This document shows positions 17,186-25,342 of a DNA stretch of 64,000 nucleotides, piece after piece. The notes beneath the pieces are model-generated. The model saw only the letters and a list, made by a program, of their open reading frames with translations. It made no database searches and was not told the origin of the DNA. The first letter of the stretch is position 1. The number at the start of each line of letters is the position of its first letter. Both the position numbers and the translations under genes were made by a program. The stretch is from Chitinophaga varians (lineage in GTDB: Bacteria; Bacteroidota; Bacteroidia; Chitinophagales; Chitinophagaceae): the NCBI RefSeq assembly GCF_014529945.1, contig NZ_JACVFB010000004.1, positions 186,001-250,000 of the forward strand. Direction: 5' to 3'.

Positions 17186-18169
17186 ATGAAACACATATCC
17201 ATCCTCGTCCCCAAAGGTGATGTAGCCCTATCTTGCATCGAAGGCTCATTTACAGTGTTTAACAAGGTCAATGACTTTCTGGCCGCATCGGGCAGATCCC
17301 CTTTATTTAAAGTGCAGCTGGTGGGGCTTGCACGGGATCCAGAAACCTACCACCGTCTTTTTGCTGTAACACCTGATCTCACACTGGATGAAGTCAGTCA
17401 GACAGACCTGATTGTTATCCCTGCTGTGAATGGCGACATGCACCAGGTGATCAGCCAGAATCAGGAGTTTTTCCCCTGGATTGTAAAACAGCACCATAAG
17501 GGCGCCGAAGTGGCCAGCCTATGTGTGGGCGCATTTCTGCTGGCATCCACCGGACTGCTGGACGGAAAAAAATGCTCCACCCACTGGTTTGCCGCCAATC
17601 ATTTCCGGAAGATGTTCCCGGACGTGCAGCTCGTCTCTGAGAAAATCATCACAGACGAAGGCGGTATCTATTCCAGCGGCGGGGCAGCCTCTTTCTACAA
17701 CCTGATCATCTACCTGGTAGAGAAATATGCCGGTAAAGAACTGGCTATCCTCTGTTCCAAGATGTTCGAAATTGAATTTGAACGCAGCAACCAATCACCC
17801 TTCATCATCTTTGAAGGCCAGAAAGGTCATGATGATGAACCTATCCGTAAAGCCCAGGAATACATCGAAAATAATTTCTCCGAAAGAATCACCGTGGACC
17901 AGCTGGCGACCATGTTCTCCCTCAGTCGCCGAAACCTGGAAAGACGTTTTAAAAAGGCGACCTCCAATACCGCCGTGGAATACATGCAGCGCGTAAAAAT
18001 AGAAGCCGCCAAAAACAGCCTGGAAAGAGGTTCTGAAAACGTGAGTGAAGTCATGTATAAAGTAGGATACACCGACACCAAAGCATTCCGTACTACCTTC
18101 AAGAAAATCACGGGCCTCTCTCCGCAGGAGTACCGTAATAAATACAACAGACAAGCCATCGCCAGCTAA
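17186..18169 (+). CDS. GlxA family transcriptional regulator (DJ-1/PfpI-like domain plus AraC HTH)
   Basis: 327 residues. Residues 1-190 form a class I glutamine-amidotransferase-like (DJ-1/PfpI) domain that includes VASLCVGAFLLASTGLLDGK, the usual nucleophile-elbow region, here with Cys. From about 220 there are two AraC helix-turn-helix units: VDQLATMFSLSRRNLERRFKK and VSEVMYKVGYTDTKAFRTTF, ending SPQEYRNKY. Such regulators sense small molecules of unknown identity. The reading frame is open for 101 codons upstream, but the promoter at 17151-17181 and the usual MKHISILVPKGD start show that 17186 is the real beginning, probably on a leaderless or nearly leaderless mRNA. Confidence 0.9.
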   Translation: MKHISILVPKGDVALSCIEGSFTVFNKVNDFLAASGRSPLFKVQLVGLARDPETYHRLFAVTPDLTLDEVSQTDLIVIPAVNGDMHQVISQNQEFFPWIVKQHHKGAEVASLCVGAFLLASTGLLDGKKCSTHWFAANHFRKMFPDVQLVSEKIITDEGGIYSSGGAASFYNLIIYLVEKYAGKELAILCSKMFEIEFERSNQSPFIIFEGQKGHDDEPIRKAQEYIENNFSERITVDQLATMFSLSRRNLERRFKKATSNTAVEYMQRVKIEAAKNSLERGSENVSEVMYKVGYTDTKAFRTTFKKITGLSPQEYRNKYNRQAIAS

Positions 18170-18270
18170 CCTCAGGGACGGCTGTCTGCCTTTTTGTTGC
18201 TTTTCTTCCTCATTCAGTCTTAACCCGGATGGGTATTTTACTGCCCATCCGGAAAGAATTTGTACTGCCT

Positions 18271-18299
18271 TTGCCTTATCAGGGACAGGCATAGTTTTT
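18271..18299 (+). promoter_or_regulatory. Promoter of the nucleotidyltransferase/phosphoesterase operon
   Basis: TTG at 18271-18273, 18 bases, then TAGTTTTT at 18292-18299 (one mismatch). A perfect 9-base hairpin (CCGGATGGG at 18225-18233 with CCCATCCGG at 18244-18252, no T-run) sits just upstream and may separate this unit from the GlxA gene. Confidence 0.4.
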
Positions 18300-18326
18300 T
18301 ATTCTGTCACTGTATAAAACAGTGAT

Positions 18327-19073
18327 ATGAAAACGTGTCCCGACGAATCCAACAGGGAAGCCCATGCTTTTTATCAGGAAGCACTTCATCACCTGAATAA
18401 CAGCAGTGCCGATTACATGCTCGGCGGCGCTTTTGCCATGTTCTATTATACCGGTATCTACCGTGATACCAAAGACCTGGACATTTTCTGCAAATGGACA
18501 GAGTACCCTAAAATTCTGCAATATTTTTCCGCACAGCCCGGCTATCGGGTAGAACTTACCGACGTACGCTGGCTCGCGAAAGTGTATAAGGGAGACTTTT
18601 TTCTGGATATCATTTTTGATACGGTAAATAACATCTGCCGGGTAGATGATAGCTGGTACCAGCATACCGTGACGACTACCTTTGAAGGGGTGCCGGTGAA
18701 GCTGATGGCGCCGGAAGAGCTGGTATGGTGCAAGATATATGTGCAAAACCGCGAACGCTTCGACGGAGCGGATATCAACCATATCCTGCTTCGGCATAAG
18801 CCGTTCGACTGGAAACGGCTGCTTTTCCGGCTCGATCAGCACTGGCATCTGCTGCTGGCGCAACTGTTGATATTTCAGTTCGTATATCCGGCAGATTATC
18901 CGGACATCATTCCGCGCTGGCTGTTTGATGAGCTGATGGACCGGGCCCGCCAGCAGTACGAGTTGCCGCGGGCCGTAGAAAAAGTCTGCCGCGGCCCTTT
19001 TATAGACCAGACCCAGTACGAAATCGACGTTAAAATATGGGATTATAAAGCTTATACAATTAAAACCGTATAG
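18327..19073 (+). CDS. Nucleotidyltransferase-fold protein
   Basis: 248 residues. The N-terminal part shows the minimal nucleotidyltransferase signature: YMLGGAFAMFYYTG (G33-G34), then YRDTKDLDIFC (acidic pair D50 and D52), then FFLDIIFDT with a third candidate acid. Such enzymes transfer nucleotides to proteins, RNA or small molecules; AbiEii and MNT toxins share the fold. The C-terminal half (about 130-248) is helical with Trp/Arg-rich stretches and unlike known families to me. The stop is two bases before the phosphoesterase gene. A function in RNA or protein modification paired with reversal by the phosphoesterase is only a guess. Confidence 0.75.
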   Translation: MKTCPDESNREAHAFYQEALHHLNNSSADYMLGGAFAMFYYTGIYRDTKDLDIFCKWTEYPKILQYFSAQPGYRVELTDVRWLAKVYKGDFFLDIIFDTVNNICRVDDSWYQHTVTTTFEGVPVKLMAPEELVWCKIYVQNRERFDGADINHILLRHKPFDWKRLLFRLDQHWHLLLAQLLIFQFVYPADYPDIIPRWLFDELMDRARQQYELPRAVEKVCRGPFIDQTQYEIDVKIWDYKAYTIKTV

Positions 19074-19075
19074 TC

Positions 19076-19819
19076 ATGACCGATACCAAACATCCTGTCC
19101 GCATTGCTGCCGTGGCAGACCTGCACGTGACGGTGGAGGACAAAGGGAAGTGGACCGATTGTTTCCGGGAGATATCTGCCAATGCGGATATCCTGCTGTT
19201 GTGCGGCGATCTTACCGATACCGGCGATGAATCGGAAGCTGCCGTGTTGTACGACGAACTGAAAGTCTGCAATATCCCGGTCATCGGGGTATTGGGCAAT
19301 CACGACTGCGAAAAGGGGCGCCAGAAAATTATCCGTAATATTATTCAGGGCATTGCCCATGTGCATATCCTCGATGGGGAAGCCATTGTGGTACATGATA
19401 TCGGCTTTGCCGGTGTGAAGGGCTTTGGCGGCGGCTTTGACGGCCATATGCTGTCAATGTTCGGAGAGAATGCCATGAAAGCTTTCGTACAGGAGTCAGT
19501 AGATGAAGCGCTGCACCTGGACCGGGCGCTGGCCAAAATAGAAAAAGAACATCCGGGTATGAAGAAAGTGGCGGTGTTGCATTATTCGCCTGTATCGGAA
19601 ACAATTGCCGGGGAGCCGGAGGTGATCTATCCTTTTCTGGGCTCGTCGCGGCTGGCCGAACCGCTTACCCGCCATCAGGTAAATGCGGCCTTCCACGGGC
19701 ATGCGCACCATGGCCGGCTGGAAGGCCATCTGGGTAAGGTGAAGATCTTCAATGTAGCCAAACCGATACTGCTGGATGCCGGCTATCAACATCCGTTCTT
19801 TATGTACGAGATCAGCTGA
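19076..19819 (+). CDS. Calcineurin-type metallophosphoesterase
   Basis: 247 residues with all five metal-site motifs in order: AVADLHV (D15, H17), LCGDLTDTG, GVLGNHDCE, VLHYSP and FHGHAHHG. This is a complete binuclear metallophosphoesterase, cytoplasmic (no signal peptide). Substrates in the family range from nucleotides to phosphoproteins. Two bases separate it from the upstream nucleotidyltransferase, so the pair is cotranslated; the unit ends at the hairpin 19841-19866. Confidence 0.9.
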   Translation: MTDTKHPVRIAAVADLHVTVEDKGKWTDCFREISANADILLLCGDLTDTGDESEAAVLYDELKVCNIPVIGVLGNHDCEKGRQKIIRNIIQGIAHVHILDGEAIVVHDIGFAGVKGFGGGFDGHMLSMFGENAMKAFVQESVDEALHLDRALAKIEKEHPGMKKVAVLHYSPVSETIAGEPEVIYPFLGSSRLAEPLTRHQVNAAFHGHAHHGRLEGHLGKVKIFNVAKPILLDAGYQHPFFMYEIS

Positions 19820-19840
19820 GGTAACGCTGCCGTATATACG

Positions 19841-19870
19841 AAGGGACCGCTTTGGGGCGGTCCCTTGTAA
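19841..19870. terminator. Hairpin terminator after the phosphoesterase gene
   Basis: AAGGGACCGC (19841-19850) pairs perfectly with GCGGTCCCTT (19857-19866), six-base loop, then GTAAAATTT. It also lies 18 bases beyond the stop of the convergent small gene at 19888. Confidence 0.75.
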
Positions 19871-19887
19871 AATTTCATCTTCATCGG

Positions 19888-20091
19888 TTACAGGTCTTCG
19901 TTCAGCGGTTCGTCTCCCGCCAGTTCTTCATCGTCGATAGGTGTCTGTTCCGGTATATCCTCTTCTGCTCTTTTTTGTTGCGTTATCCGCTCTTTGCTAT
20001 GCGGATCATGCGGCTGCAGCGTGTTTTCATCTGTAACCTTTTTGTGCTCATTGCTACGGTCAGAGCCGGTTGTTTTTTCTGTTGCTGGCAT
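19888..20091 (-). CDS. Small acidic hypothetical protein
   Basis: 67 residues from the ATG at 20091: hydrophilic, low complexity, with an acidic C-terminus (AEEDIPEQTPIDDEELAGD). No hydrophobic core, so probably disordered. Longer upstream starts are unlikely because they overlap the next gene's region with poor composition. Function unknown. A second acidic small protein is at 50073. Confidence 0.5.
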   Translation of the reverse strand: MPATEKTTGSDRSNEHKKVTDENTLQPHDPHSKERITQQKRAEEDIPEQTPIDDEELAGDEPLNEDL

Positions 20092-20128
20092 AAAAAGAGA
20101 TTTGCGGATGAAAAATAAAACCGGTACG

Positions 20129-20353
20129 CTATCGGCCTGCCTTTTCATGGTAGGCCTGTTCCCATGCATTGATAGCCTCATCGGCGCTATCGCCGACTCC
20201 GAGGATGACAGCATCGCATCCTGCACCCAGTACGCAGAAATATTCAGGCCCATCGCGATATACATCAGGCATAAAATTTCTGGCGGCAGGAGGGAGTGCC
20301 GGATTACTATAGTCTATCTTTACATGTTCTCCTTCTAACGAGAAATGGTTCAT
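20129..20353 (-). CDS. Small hypothetical protein
   Basis: 74 residues with balanced composition: PALPPAARNFMPDVYRDGP, then a Gly/Ala/Val-rich strand (FCVLGAGCDAVILGVGDSAD) and a helix EAINAWEQAYHEKAGR. No recognised family. Same strand as the small acidic gene 37 bases downstream; together they may form a unit. Evidence is only the coding-like composition and isolation from other genes. Confidence 0.45.
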   Translation of the reverse strand: MNHFSLEGEHVKIDYSNPALPPAARNFMPDVYRDGPEYFCVLGAGCDAVILGVGDSADEAINAWEQAYHEKAGR

Positions 20354-20485
20354 ACTTGAGCTGTTTTCTCCACCTATGTAATCTAAAAACCATGCCGCCG
20401 ACCACTGATCATTTTCTTTGTTTTATACAATAAAAGCAGGGAAATGTGCAATGCCCGGGACTGCCGGTTGACTTACTTTTGCCGT

Positions 20486-20662
20486 AACAGACGCAACCTT
20501 CGGTAGCATATCAGCATGAACTGTAAAAACATAAAGCATATTATGTATTTGTGGCGCTAAACCGCCGCTGCCGTGGCTACTGTAAACCTTTTTGACAAAA
20601 GATTATCTTTTATAACAGTTGTAGGTTAATGATAAACCGGGGTATTCCTATCCCGGTTTTTT
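20486..20662 (+). ncRNA. Candidate structured RNA of unknown class
   Basis: The 404 bases between 20354 and 20757 contain no gene but hold a well-bounded transcription unit. TACTTTTG at 20474-20481 is an exact -7 element, and a perfect terminator follows at 20634-20662. The predicted transcript is about 175 bases. Pairings visible by eye: AACCT (20495-20499) with AGGTT (20623-20627), AACTGT (20519-20524) with ACAGTT (20615-20620), ACATAA/TTATGT and GGCG/CGCC internal hairpins. ACTGT at 20579-20583 could compete with 20519 for the same partner, as in a switch. Size and rod-like closure would suit 6S RNA, but I cannot confirm any class. Confidence 0.5.
20634..20662 (+). terminator. Intrinsic terminator of the candidate RNA
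   Basis: AAACCGGG (20634-20641) pairs perfectly with CCCGGTTT (20652-20659), ten-base loop, continuing into a TTTTTT run and C. It separates the RNA unit from the MscS gene at 20758. Confidence 0.8.
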
Positions 20663-20757
20663 CATGATTTGGGTAGGTTGTTCCACGGTGAAAACCGGCT
20701 ACAGCCTTGTATTAGGCAGCTATATACCTGTGTCCGAAATTTGCATGGAAGATTGTC

Positions 20758-21591
20758 ATGTATTATTCAAAGATATTAGCCGGGGAGTGGACCGGTTATC
20801 AGGACCTGATTTTCGACAAGCTGTACAGGTGGAGCATCGCAGCCATGAAAATGTTACCCAATCTGGTGGTGGCCATAATAGTGCTGGTGCTGTTCTGGCT
20901 ATTTGCCCGGCTGCTGCGGCGCCTGGCCTGGCGACTGGTATGGAAGATGACGGAAACAGCCGCTATTTCCGGACTGGTGGCCAGTACGGTTTATTTGCTG
21001 TTGTTATTGATGGGACTTTTTATCTCCCTGAACGTATTACGCCTGGATAAAGCCGTGACCTCCCTGCTGGCCGGTGCCGGCATCATTGGCCTGGCGTTGG
21101 GCTTTGCCTTTCAGGACCTCACGGCCAATTTTATCTCCGGTATTTTTATCACCTTCCGTAAACCCTTTGCTGTAGGGCATACCATTGAAACCAACGGCTT
21201 CACCGGCACTGTCAATAACATTCAATTGCGCTCCACCACCATGATTACGGCAGATGGATTACATGTGATGATACCCAACAAGGAAATTTTTCAGAAGCCG
21301 ATCATCAATCATTCCCTGACGCCGCTGCGACGTATCACCCTCACTTTCACCCTGCCCGTCAGCGAGCGTCTGCCGGAGGCGGAAAAAATAATGTTGGACA
21401 TCGTACGGCAAAATAAGTCGGTGCTGACCAACCAACCACGCACGGTGCGCTTCGACAGTATCGACGGTGGGAATGTAAAAGCATTGCTCTGTTGCTGGGT
21501 GAATAATGAACAGGAGGGGACCTTTGAAGATGCGGTGCATGAACTGATTGTACAGGTAACGGGAGCATTGAAGAAGGCCGGCTTACGCTGA
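20758..21591 (+). CDS. Mechanosensitive ion channel, small MscS type
   Basis: 277 residues, close to the length of E. coli MscS. Three membrane segments (about 30-50, 60-85 and 90-125), the last containing LLAGAGIIGLALGFAFQDLTANFISG, the Gly/Ala-rich pore helix. Then the beta domain (FAVGHTIETNGFTGTVNNI through VMIPNKEIFQKPI) and an alpha/beta C-terminal domain. Inner-membrane osmotic safety valve. The gene ends in a hairpin terminator that overlaps its last codons. Confidence 0.92.
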   Translation: MYYSKILAGEWTGYQDLIFDKLYRWSIAAMKMLPNLVVAIIVLVLFWLFARLLRRLAWRLVWKMTETAAISGLVASTVYLLLLLMGLFISLNVLRLDKAVTSLLAGAGIIGLALGFAFQDLTANFISGIFITFRKPFAVGHTIETNGFTGTVNNIQLRSTTMITADGLHVMIPNKEIFQKPIINHSLTPLRRITLTFTLPVSERLPEAEKIMLDIVRQNKSVLTNQPRTVRFDSIDGGNVKALLCCWVNNEQEGTFEDAVHELIVQVTGALKKAGLR

Positions 21592-21603
21592 TGCCGGCTT
21601 TTT
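21577..21603 (+). terminator. Terminator overlapping the end of the MscS gene
   Basis: GCCGGC (21577-21582) pairs with GCCGGC (21593-21598), followed by TTTTTAT. The left arm lies within the last coding codons. Confidence 0.65.
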
Positions 21604-21639
21604 ATGTATCTTCCCGGCATGATGCCCACTGCCGAAAAT

Positions 21640-22092
21640 ATGACGATTCAACTGCTGGCGCCGCAGGACGCTCTTCCCTATGATCTGTTGCTGCTGGCCG
21701 ATCCTTCCAGAGAGATGATTGATACCTACATCCAACACTCCCATGTGTACGTGGCGCTGATGGGCGATTTACGTGTAGGCGTGTACGTGCTGACGCCTTT
21801 GGAAGATAACAAAGCGGAAGTGAAAAATATCGCCGTGCACGAATCCTGGCAAGGGAGAGGCCTGGGCAAACAGCTACTCGCCGATGCCGCCATAAAAGCC
21901 AGGGTATTGGGTTTCAGGACACTGGTGATCGGTACCGGTAATTCCAGCGTGGCGCAATTGTACCTCTACCAGCGCAGCGGTTTCGACATCACCGCCATCC
22001 GTAAAGACTTCTTCCTGCAACACTACGCAACGCCGATCTATGAAAACGGCATACAATGCAAACACATGATCATGCTCGAAAAAGATCTCTGA
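21640..22092 (+). CDS. GNAT family N-acetyltransferase
   Basis: 150 residues from the ATG at 21640. The acetyl-CoA binding motif is clear: KNIAVHESWQGRGLGKQLL, followed by helix and strand FRTLVIGTGNSS and the C-terminal LYQRSGFDITAI. Substrate unknown. Alternative ATGs at 21604, 21619 and 21622 lie within or just after the preceding gene's terminator, so the later start is preferred, though 21619 cannot be ruled out. Confidence 0.85.
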   Translation: MTIQLLAPQDALPYDLLLLADPSREMIDTYIQHSHVYVALMGDLRVGVYVLTPLEDNKAEVKNIAVHESWQGRGLGKQLLADAAIKARVLGFRTLVIGTGNSSVAQLYLYQRSGFDITAIRKDFFLQHYATPIYENGIQCKHMIMLEKDL

Positions 22093-22233
22093 TATCCATC
22101 ACAGAAATGAACAAACGTGTTTCAAAATCGAACAGTTTAAATAAAAAAATATTTATAGTATATTGATTGATATGGATGCATAAGATTGGCGTTGGATATG
22201 CAGCCGGAAGGCGTCTGTCTAAAACCCGGTATC

Positions 22234-24594
22234 ATGTTTAAAAGTTACTTCCTTACTACGTGGCGCAACCTGATCAAAAATAAATTTTACTCCCTGATTA
22301 ACGTTGCGGGCCTGACTATAGGACTGGCGATTGGTTTGCTGATTTTGTTGTGGGTACAGGATGAACGCAGCTTCGACCGCTTTCATCAGCGGAAAGATCA
22401 GTTGTATCGCCTCGAGAACAGAGTGGGCACTGGTGTTAGTCGCCATATATGGACCGTCACCAATGCGCCCATTGGGTTGAATGCACAGGCCCGGCTGCCG
22501 GAAGTAAAAGGCGTGGTGCGCATCGCTGATAATTACGTGTATTCTTCTTTCCGGTATAACAACCAGCTGTTTCCCGCTAACAAGGCTTTCTTTGCAGATA
22601 CTACGCTCTTCACCCTGTTTGATTTTCCCCTGGTTCAGGGTAATCCCGCTCAGCCCTTTACGGATCCGCATGCTGTAGTGATGACGGAAAAAGCCGCGCG
22701 TAAATATTTCGGTGATGCATCGCCACTCGGAAAGGTGATTGTGGCCAATGACAAAAGCAGTTTCACTGTCAGTGGCGTTATTCGGGACTTTCCGAAAAAT
22801 TCTTCCATACAGGGGGAGCTGTTCTTTCCCATGCAGTTACTGAACGAGCTGTTCCTGGCTGGTAAGGGAAAATATGCTGACCAGGAGTGGGATGAGTATA
22901 ATTTCCAGACGTATCTTTTTTTACAGCCTGGCGCTAAAACCGCTGCGCTGGCCAATCAGCTGCGCAATATACACCTGGAGCATAAGCCGGAAGATACCGA
23001 TATCGAATACCTGCTGCAACCGCTGGTCAGTATGCATTTGTACAATGCAGATGGCGAAGACGATGGGATGCAGACGGTGCGGATCTTCACCATCATTGCT
23101 GTGCTGATACTGGCTATTTCTGCGATCAACTACGTCAATCTCTCCACCGCGAGGGCGGTGCTGAGGGCTAAGGAAGTGAGCGTGCGTAAAATCATCGGAG
23201 CAGCCAAACGTCAGCTGTTCATGCAGTTTGTGCTTGAAACAGCCTTCCTTTTCCTGTTGTCGCTGCTGCTGGCCCTGGTGCTGGCAGGCTCGTTGTTGCC
23301 GCTGTTTAACCGCCTGTCCGGCAAGGAACTGGTCATCGATTATATGAGCGGCCGTCTGTGGATGCTGGTAGGGATTACCGGACTGGCCACCCTGGCGGTG
23401 TCCAGCATCTATCCCGCATTGATGTTGTCATCCTTTGAACCGTTGAAGGCACTCAAAGGCGTGTTGGTAACGGGTGTGCGGAATGTTACTTTCCGCCGGA
23501 TATTGGTGACAGGACAGTTCGCTATTTCTATCGGGCTTATTACGGGCACGCTGATCATTGGGCAGCAGTTGCATTTTATGCGGACACAAAATCCGGGTTA
23601 TGATAAGGAGCATGTGCTGATGTGCCAGATGCCGCAGGGCAATGCCCACTATGATGCTATCCGGGAACGGATGTTACGCGAACCGGAGATCAGGAGCATG
23701 GTGAGGGCTTCCGGCAATATCGCCATGCTGGGCGTACAGTCGGGCGATAATCAGTGGGAAGGCAAAAAGAAGGGTGAGACAGTTATGGTATATCCGCTCA
23801 GCGTGGAGAAAGATTTTATTCCTTTCTTCAAAATGCAGCTGTTGGCGGGCGACAACTTCTCCGGTACACCGGCAGATTCTGTTCACTATATCCTGAATGA
23901 AACGGCTGTCAGGGAAATGGGGCTGAAGAACCCGGTGGGTCAGCGTTTCAGGCTATGGAAACGGGAAGGTACTATTGTCGGCGTTATCAAAGATTTTCAT
24001 TTTGCGTCGCTCAGGGTGAAGATAGACCCGGTGGTGCTGTACTATCAGCCGGAGCGCAGTGATTTATTCCTGATGAAGACCGGAGGGCATGATGCGCCGG
24101 TGGCCATTGCTGCATTAAAGAAGATTTGGGAACAATACAGTTCGGAGATACCGTTTGAATATCATTTCATGGATGAAACATTTGACGATATTTATCGGGC
24201 CGACGGCCGTACGGGTTCGTTGTTTAACGTGTTTGCCGGTATCGCCATCTTTGTGTCCTGCCTTGGTTTGCTGGGATTAACCGCTTACACGGCGCAGGTG
24301 CGTACCCGCGAAATTGGTGTCCGGAAAGTATTGGGGGCCGGCGTGAGCGGTATTGTCCGTTTGCTTACCTGGGATTTTATCCGGTTGATACTGATCGCTA
24401 ACCTGATTGCCTTACCGGTATCGTGGTGGGCTATGAGCCGGTGGCTGAACGAATTTGCTTACCGTATTCCGCTCAGCTGGACCGTCTTCCTTTTCTCCGG
24501 GGTCATAGCATTACTCATAGCGTTGTTTACGATCAGCTTTCAGTCGATAAGGGCCGCCATGGCCAATCCTGTCAGGAGTCTGAGAACAGAATAA
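22234..24594 (+). CDS. ABC transporter permease, MacB/FtsX type
   Basis: 786 residues with the two-part architecture of Bacteroidota efflux permeases. It has an N-terminal helix (SLINVAGLTIGLAIGLLILLW), a large periplasmic domain, and an FtsX helical bundle at about 280-430 (INYVNLSTARAVLRAKEVSVRKI). A second periplasmic domain follows, then a second FtsX bundle at about 670-786 ending AAMANPVRSLRTE. Both copies carry the RxxEI/VgVRK motif (ARAVLRAKEVSVRKIIGA; VRTREIGVRKVLGAG). No ATPase gene is nearby, so the partner must be encoded elsewhere. Start chosen at 22234, where the typical MFKSYFLTTWRNL begins. Confidence 0.9.
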   Translation: MFKSYFLTTWRNLIKNKFYSLINVAGLTIGLAIGLLILLWVQDERSFDRFHQRKDQLYRLENRVGTGVSRHIWTVTNAPIGLNAQARLPEVKGVVRIADNYVYSSFRYNNQLFPANKAFFADTTLFTLFDFPLVQGNPAQPFTDPHAVVMTEKAARKYFGDASPLGKVIVANDKSSFTVSGVIRDFPKNSSIQGELFFPMQLLNELFLAGKGKYADQEWDEYNFQTYLFLQPGAKTAALANQLRNIHLEHKPEDTDIEYLLQPLVSMHLYNADGEDDGMQTVRIFTIIAVLILAISAINYVNLSTARAVLRAKEVSVRKIIGAAKRQLFMQFVLETAFLFLLSLLLALVLAGSLLPLFNRLSGKELVIDYMSGRLWMLVGITGLATLAVSSIYPALMLSSFEPLKALKGVLVTGVRNVTFRRILVTGQFAISIGLITGTLIIGQQLHFMRTQNPGYDKEHVLMCQMPQGNAHYDAIRERMLREPEIRSMVRASGNIAMLGVQSGDNQWEGKKKGETVMVYPLSVEKDFIPFFKMQLLAGDNFSGTPADSVHYILNETAVREMGLKNPVGQRFRLWKREGTIVGVIKDFHFASLRVKIDPVVLYYQPERSDLFLMKTGGHDAPVAIAALKKIWEQYSSEIPFEYHFMDETFDDIYRADGRTGSLFNVFAGIAIFVSCLGLLGLTAYTAQVRTREIGVRKVLGAGVSGIVRLLTWDFIRLILIANLIALPVSWWAMSRWLNEFAYRIPLSWTVFLFSGVIALLIALFTISFQSIRAAMANPVRSLRTE

Positions 24595-24596
24595 CC

Positions 24597-25286
24597 TTAT
24601 TTCCAGAATCCCTGCGCCTGTATGTGGTCGCCGGAACATCCTTTTGCCTTTAATAATTTTCTGGCTGCCACCACCAGATGGGAGTTGCCCACGAGGTAGT
24701 ATTGCCATGACGGATGCAACACCTGCTGTTCCAGTTGTGTGAGCAGTGCATCTGCATTCGGTAGTGTATCGAGCGGCAGTTCAGGGAATATTTGTGCAAA
24801 CTGGTGGCGGTGTGCTTCTTCCGGTATCACTATCATGCCTGATATCCAATTGTGGGAAGCGGCCAGCTGCTGCAGCCCGTTGAAATGTCCAATCGCACTT
24901 TGATCGCCGAGCATCACGAGATGAGAGCCCTGTACTATTTTCTGGCGCGTGCCGTCTACACCGATATAGTGAAGAATGTCGCCAGGGATGAGGCTTTGCG
25001 CCCATTCAGCCCCGGGGCCTGCGTGATGCGTGTCGATGAAAAGCGTGCAGGTGCGGAGGGTCACATTCCAGCGTGCCGGCGTATAGTCGCGATAGTGATA
25101 AGGCGCCACGCGGCATTTGATATGTGGTGGTGATTGCCAGTTGTGCATGTTCACACCTGGCAGGTGAAGGTCTATTTCGCAAAAGCCGGCTGGTTCCCAA
25201 TGACGAACGTCCAGCACAGATCCTTGCCGGTTAATGGTTTTCTCGAGGAACCCCATGCGGCGTTGACGTAAAGTAGTTGTTTCCAT
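24597..25286 (-). CDS. Siderophore-interacting protein (FAD-binding ferric reductase)
   Basis: 229 residues (ATG at 25286; another ATG at 25292 adds two). N-terminal FAD-binding barrel with the PHIKCRVAPYHYRDYTPARW motif, then GDILHYIGVDGTRQ and a C-terminal NAD(P)H-binding-like domain with HLVMLGDQSAIGHF and YYLVGNSHLVVAARK. Family members reduce ferric siderophore complexes in the cytoplasm to release iron. It precedes an AraC regulator gene on the same strand, 57 bases apart, which may control it. Confidence 0.88.
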   Translation of the reverse strand: METTTLRQRRMGFLEKTINRQGSVLDVRHWEPAGFCEIDLHLPGVNMHNWQSPPHIKCRVAPYHYRDYTPARWNVTLRTCTLFIDTHHAGPGAEWAQSLIPGDILHYIGVDGTRQKIVQGSHLVMLGDQSAIGHFNGLQQLAASHNWISGMIVIPEEAHRHQFAQIFPELPLDTLPNADALLTQLEQQVLHPSWQYYLVGNSHLVVAARKLLKAKGCSGDHIQAQGFWK

Positions 25287-25342
25287 GTGCATTTATTTAT
25301 CATGCAAAACAACGAACGAATCGGTGCCGGGGAAATAGACAA

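Noticed and set aside
20486..20662. Cobalamin riboswitch, suggested by GCTGCC followed by ACTGTAA.
   Set aside because: The AGGGAA core and the final GCC-rich B12 box are absent, no cobalamin gene follows, and a terminator ends the RNA before the next gene.
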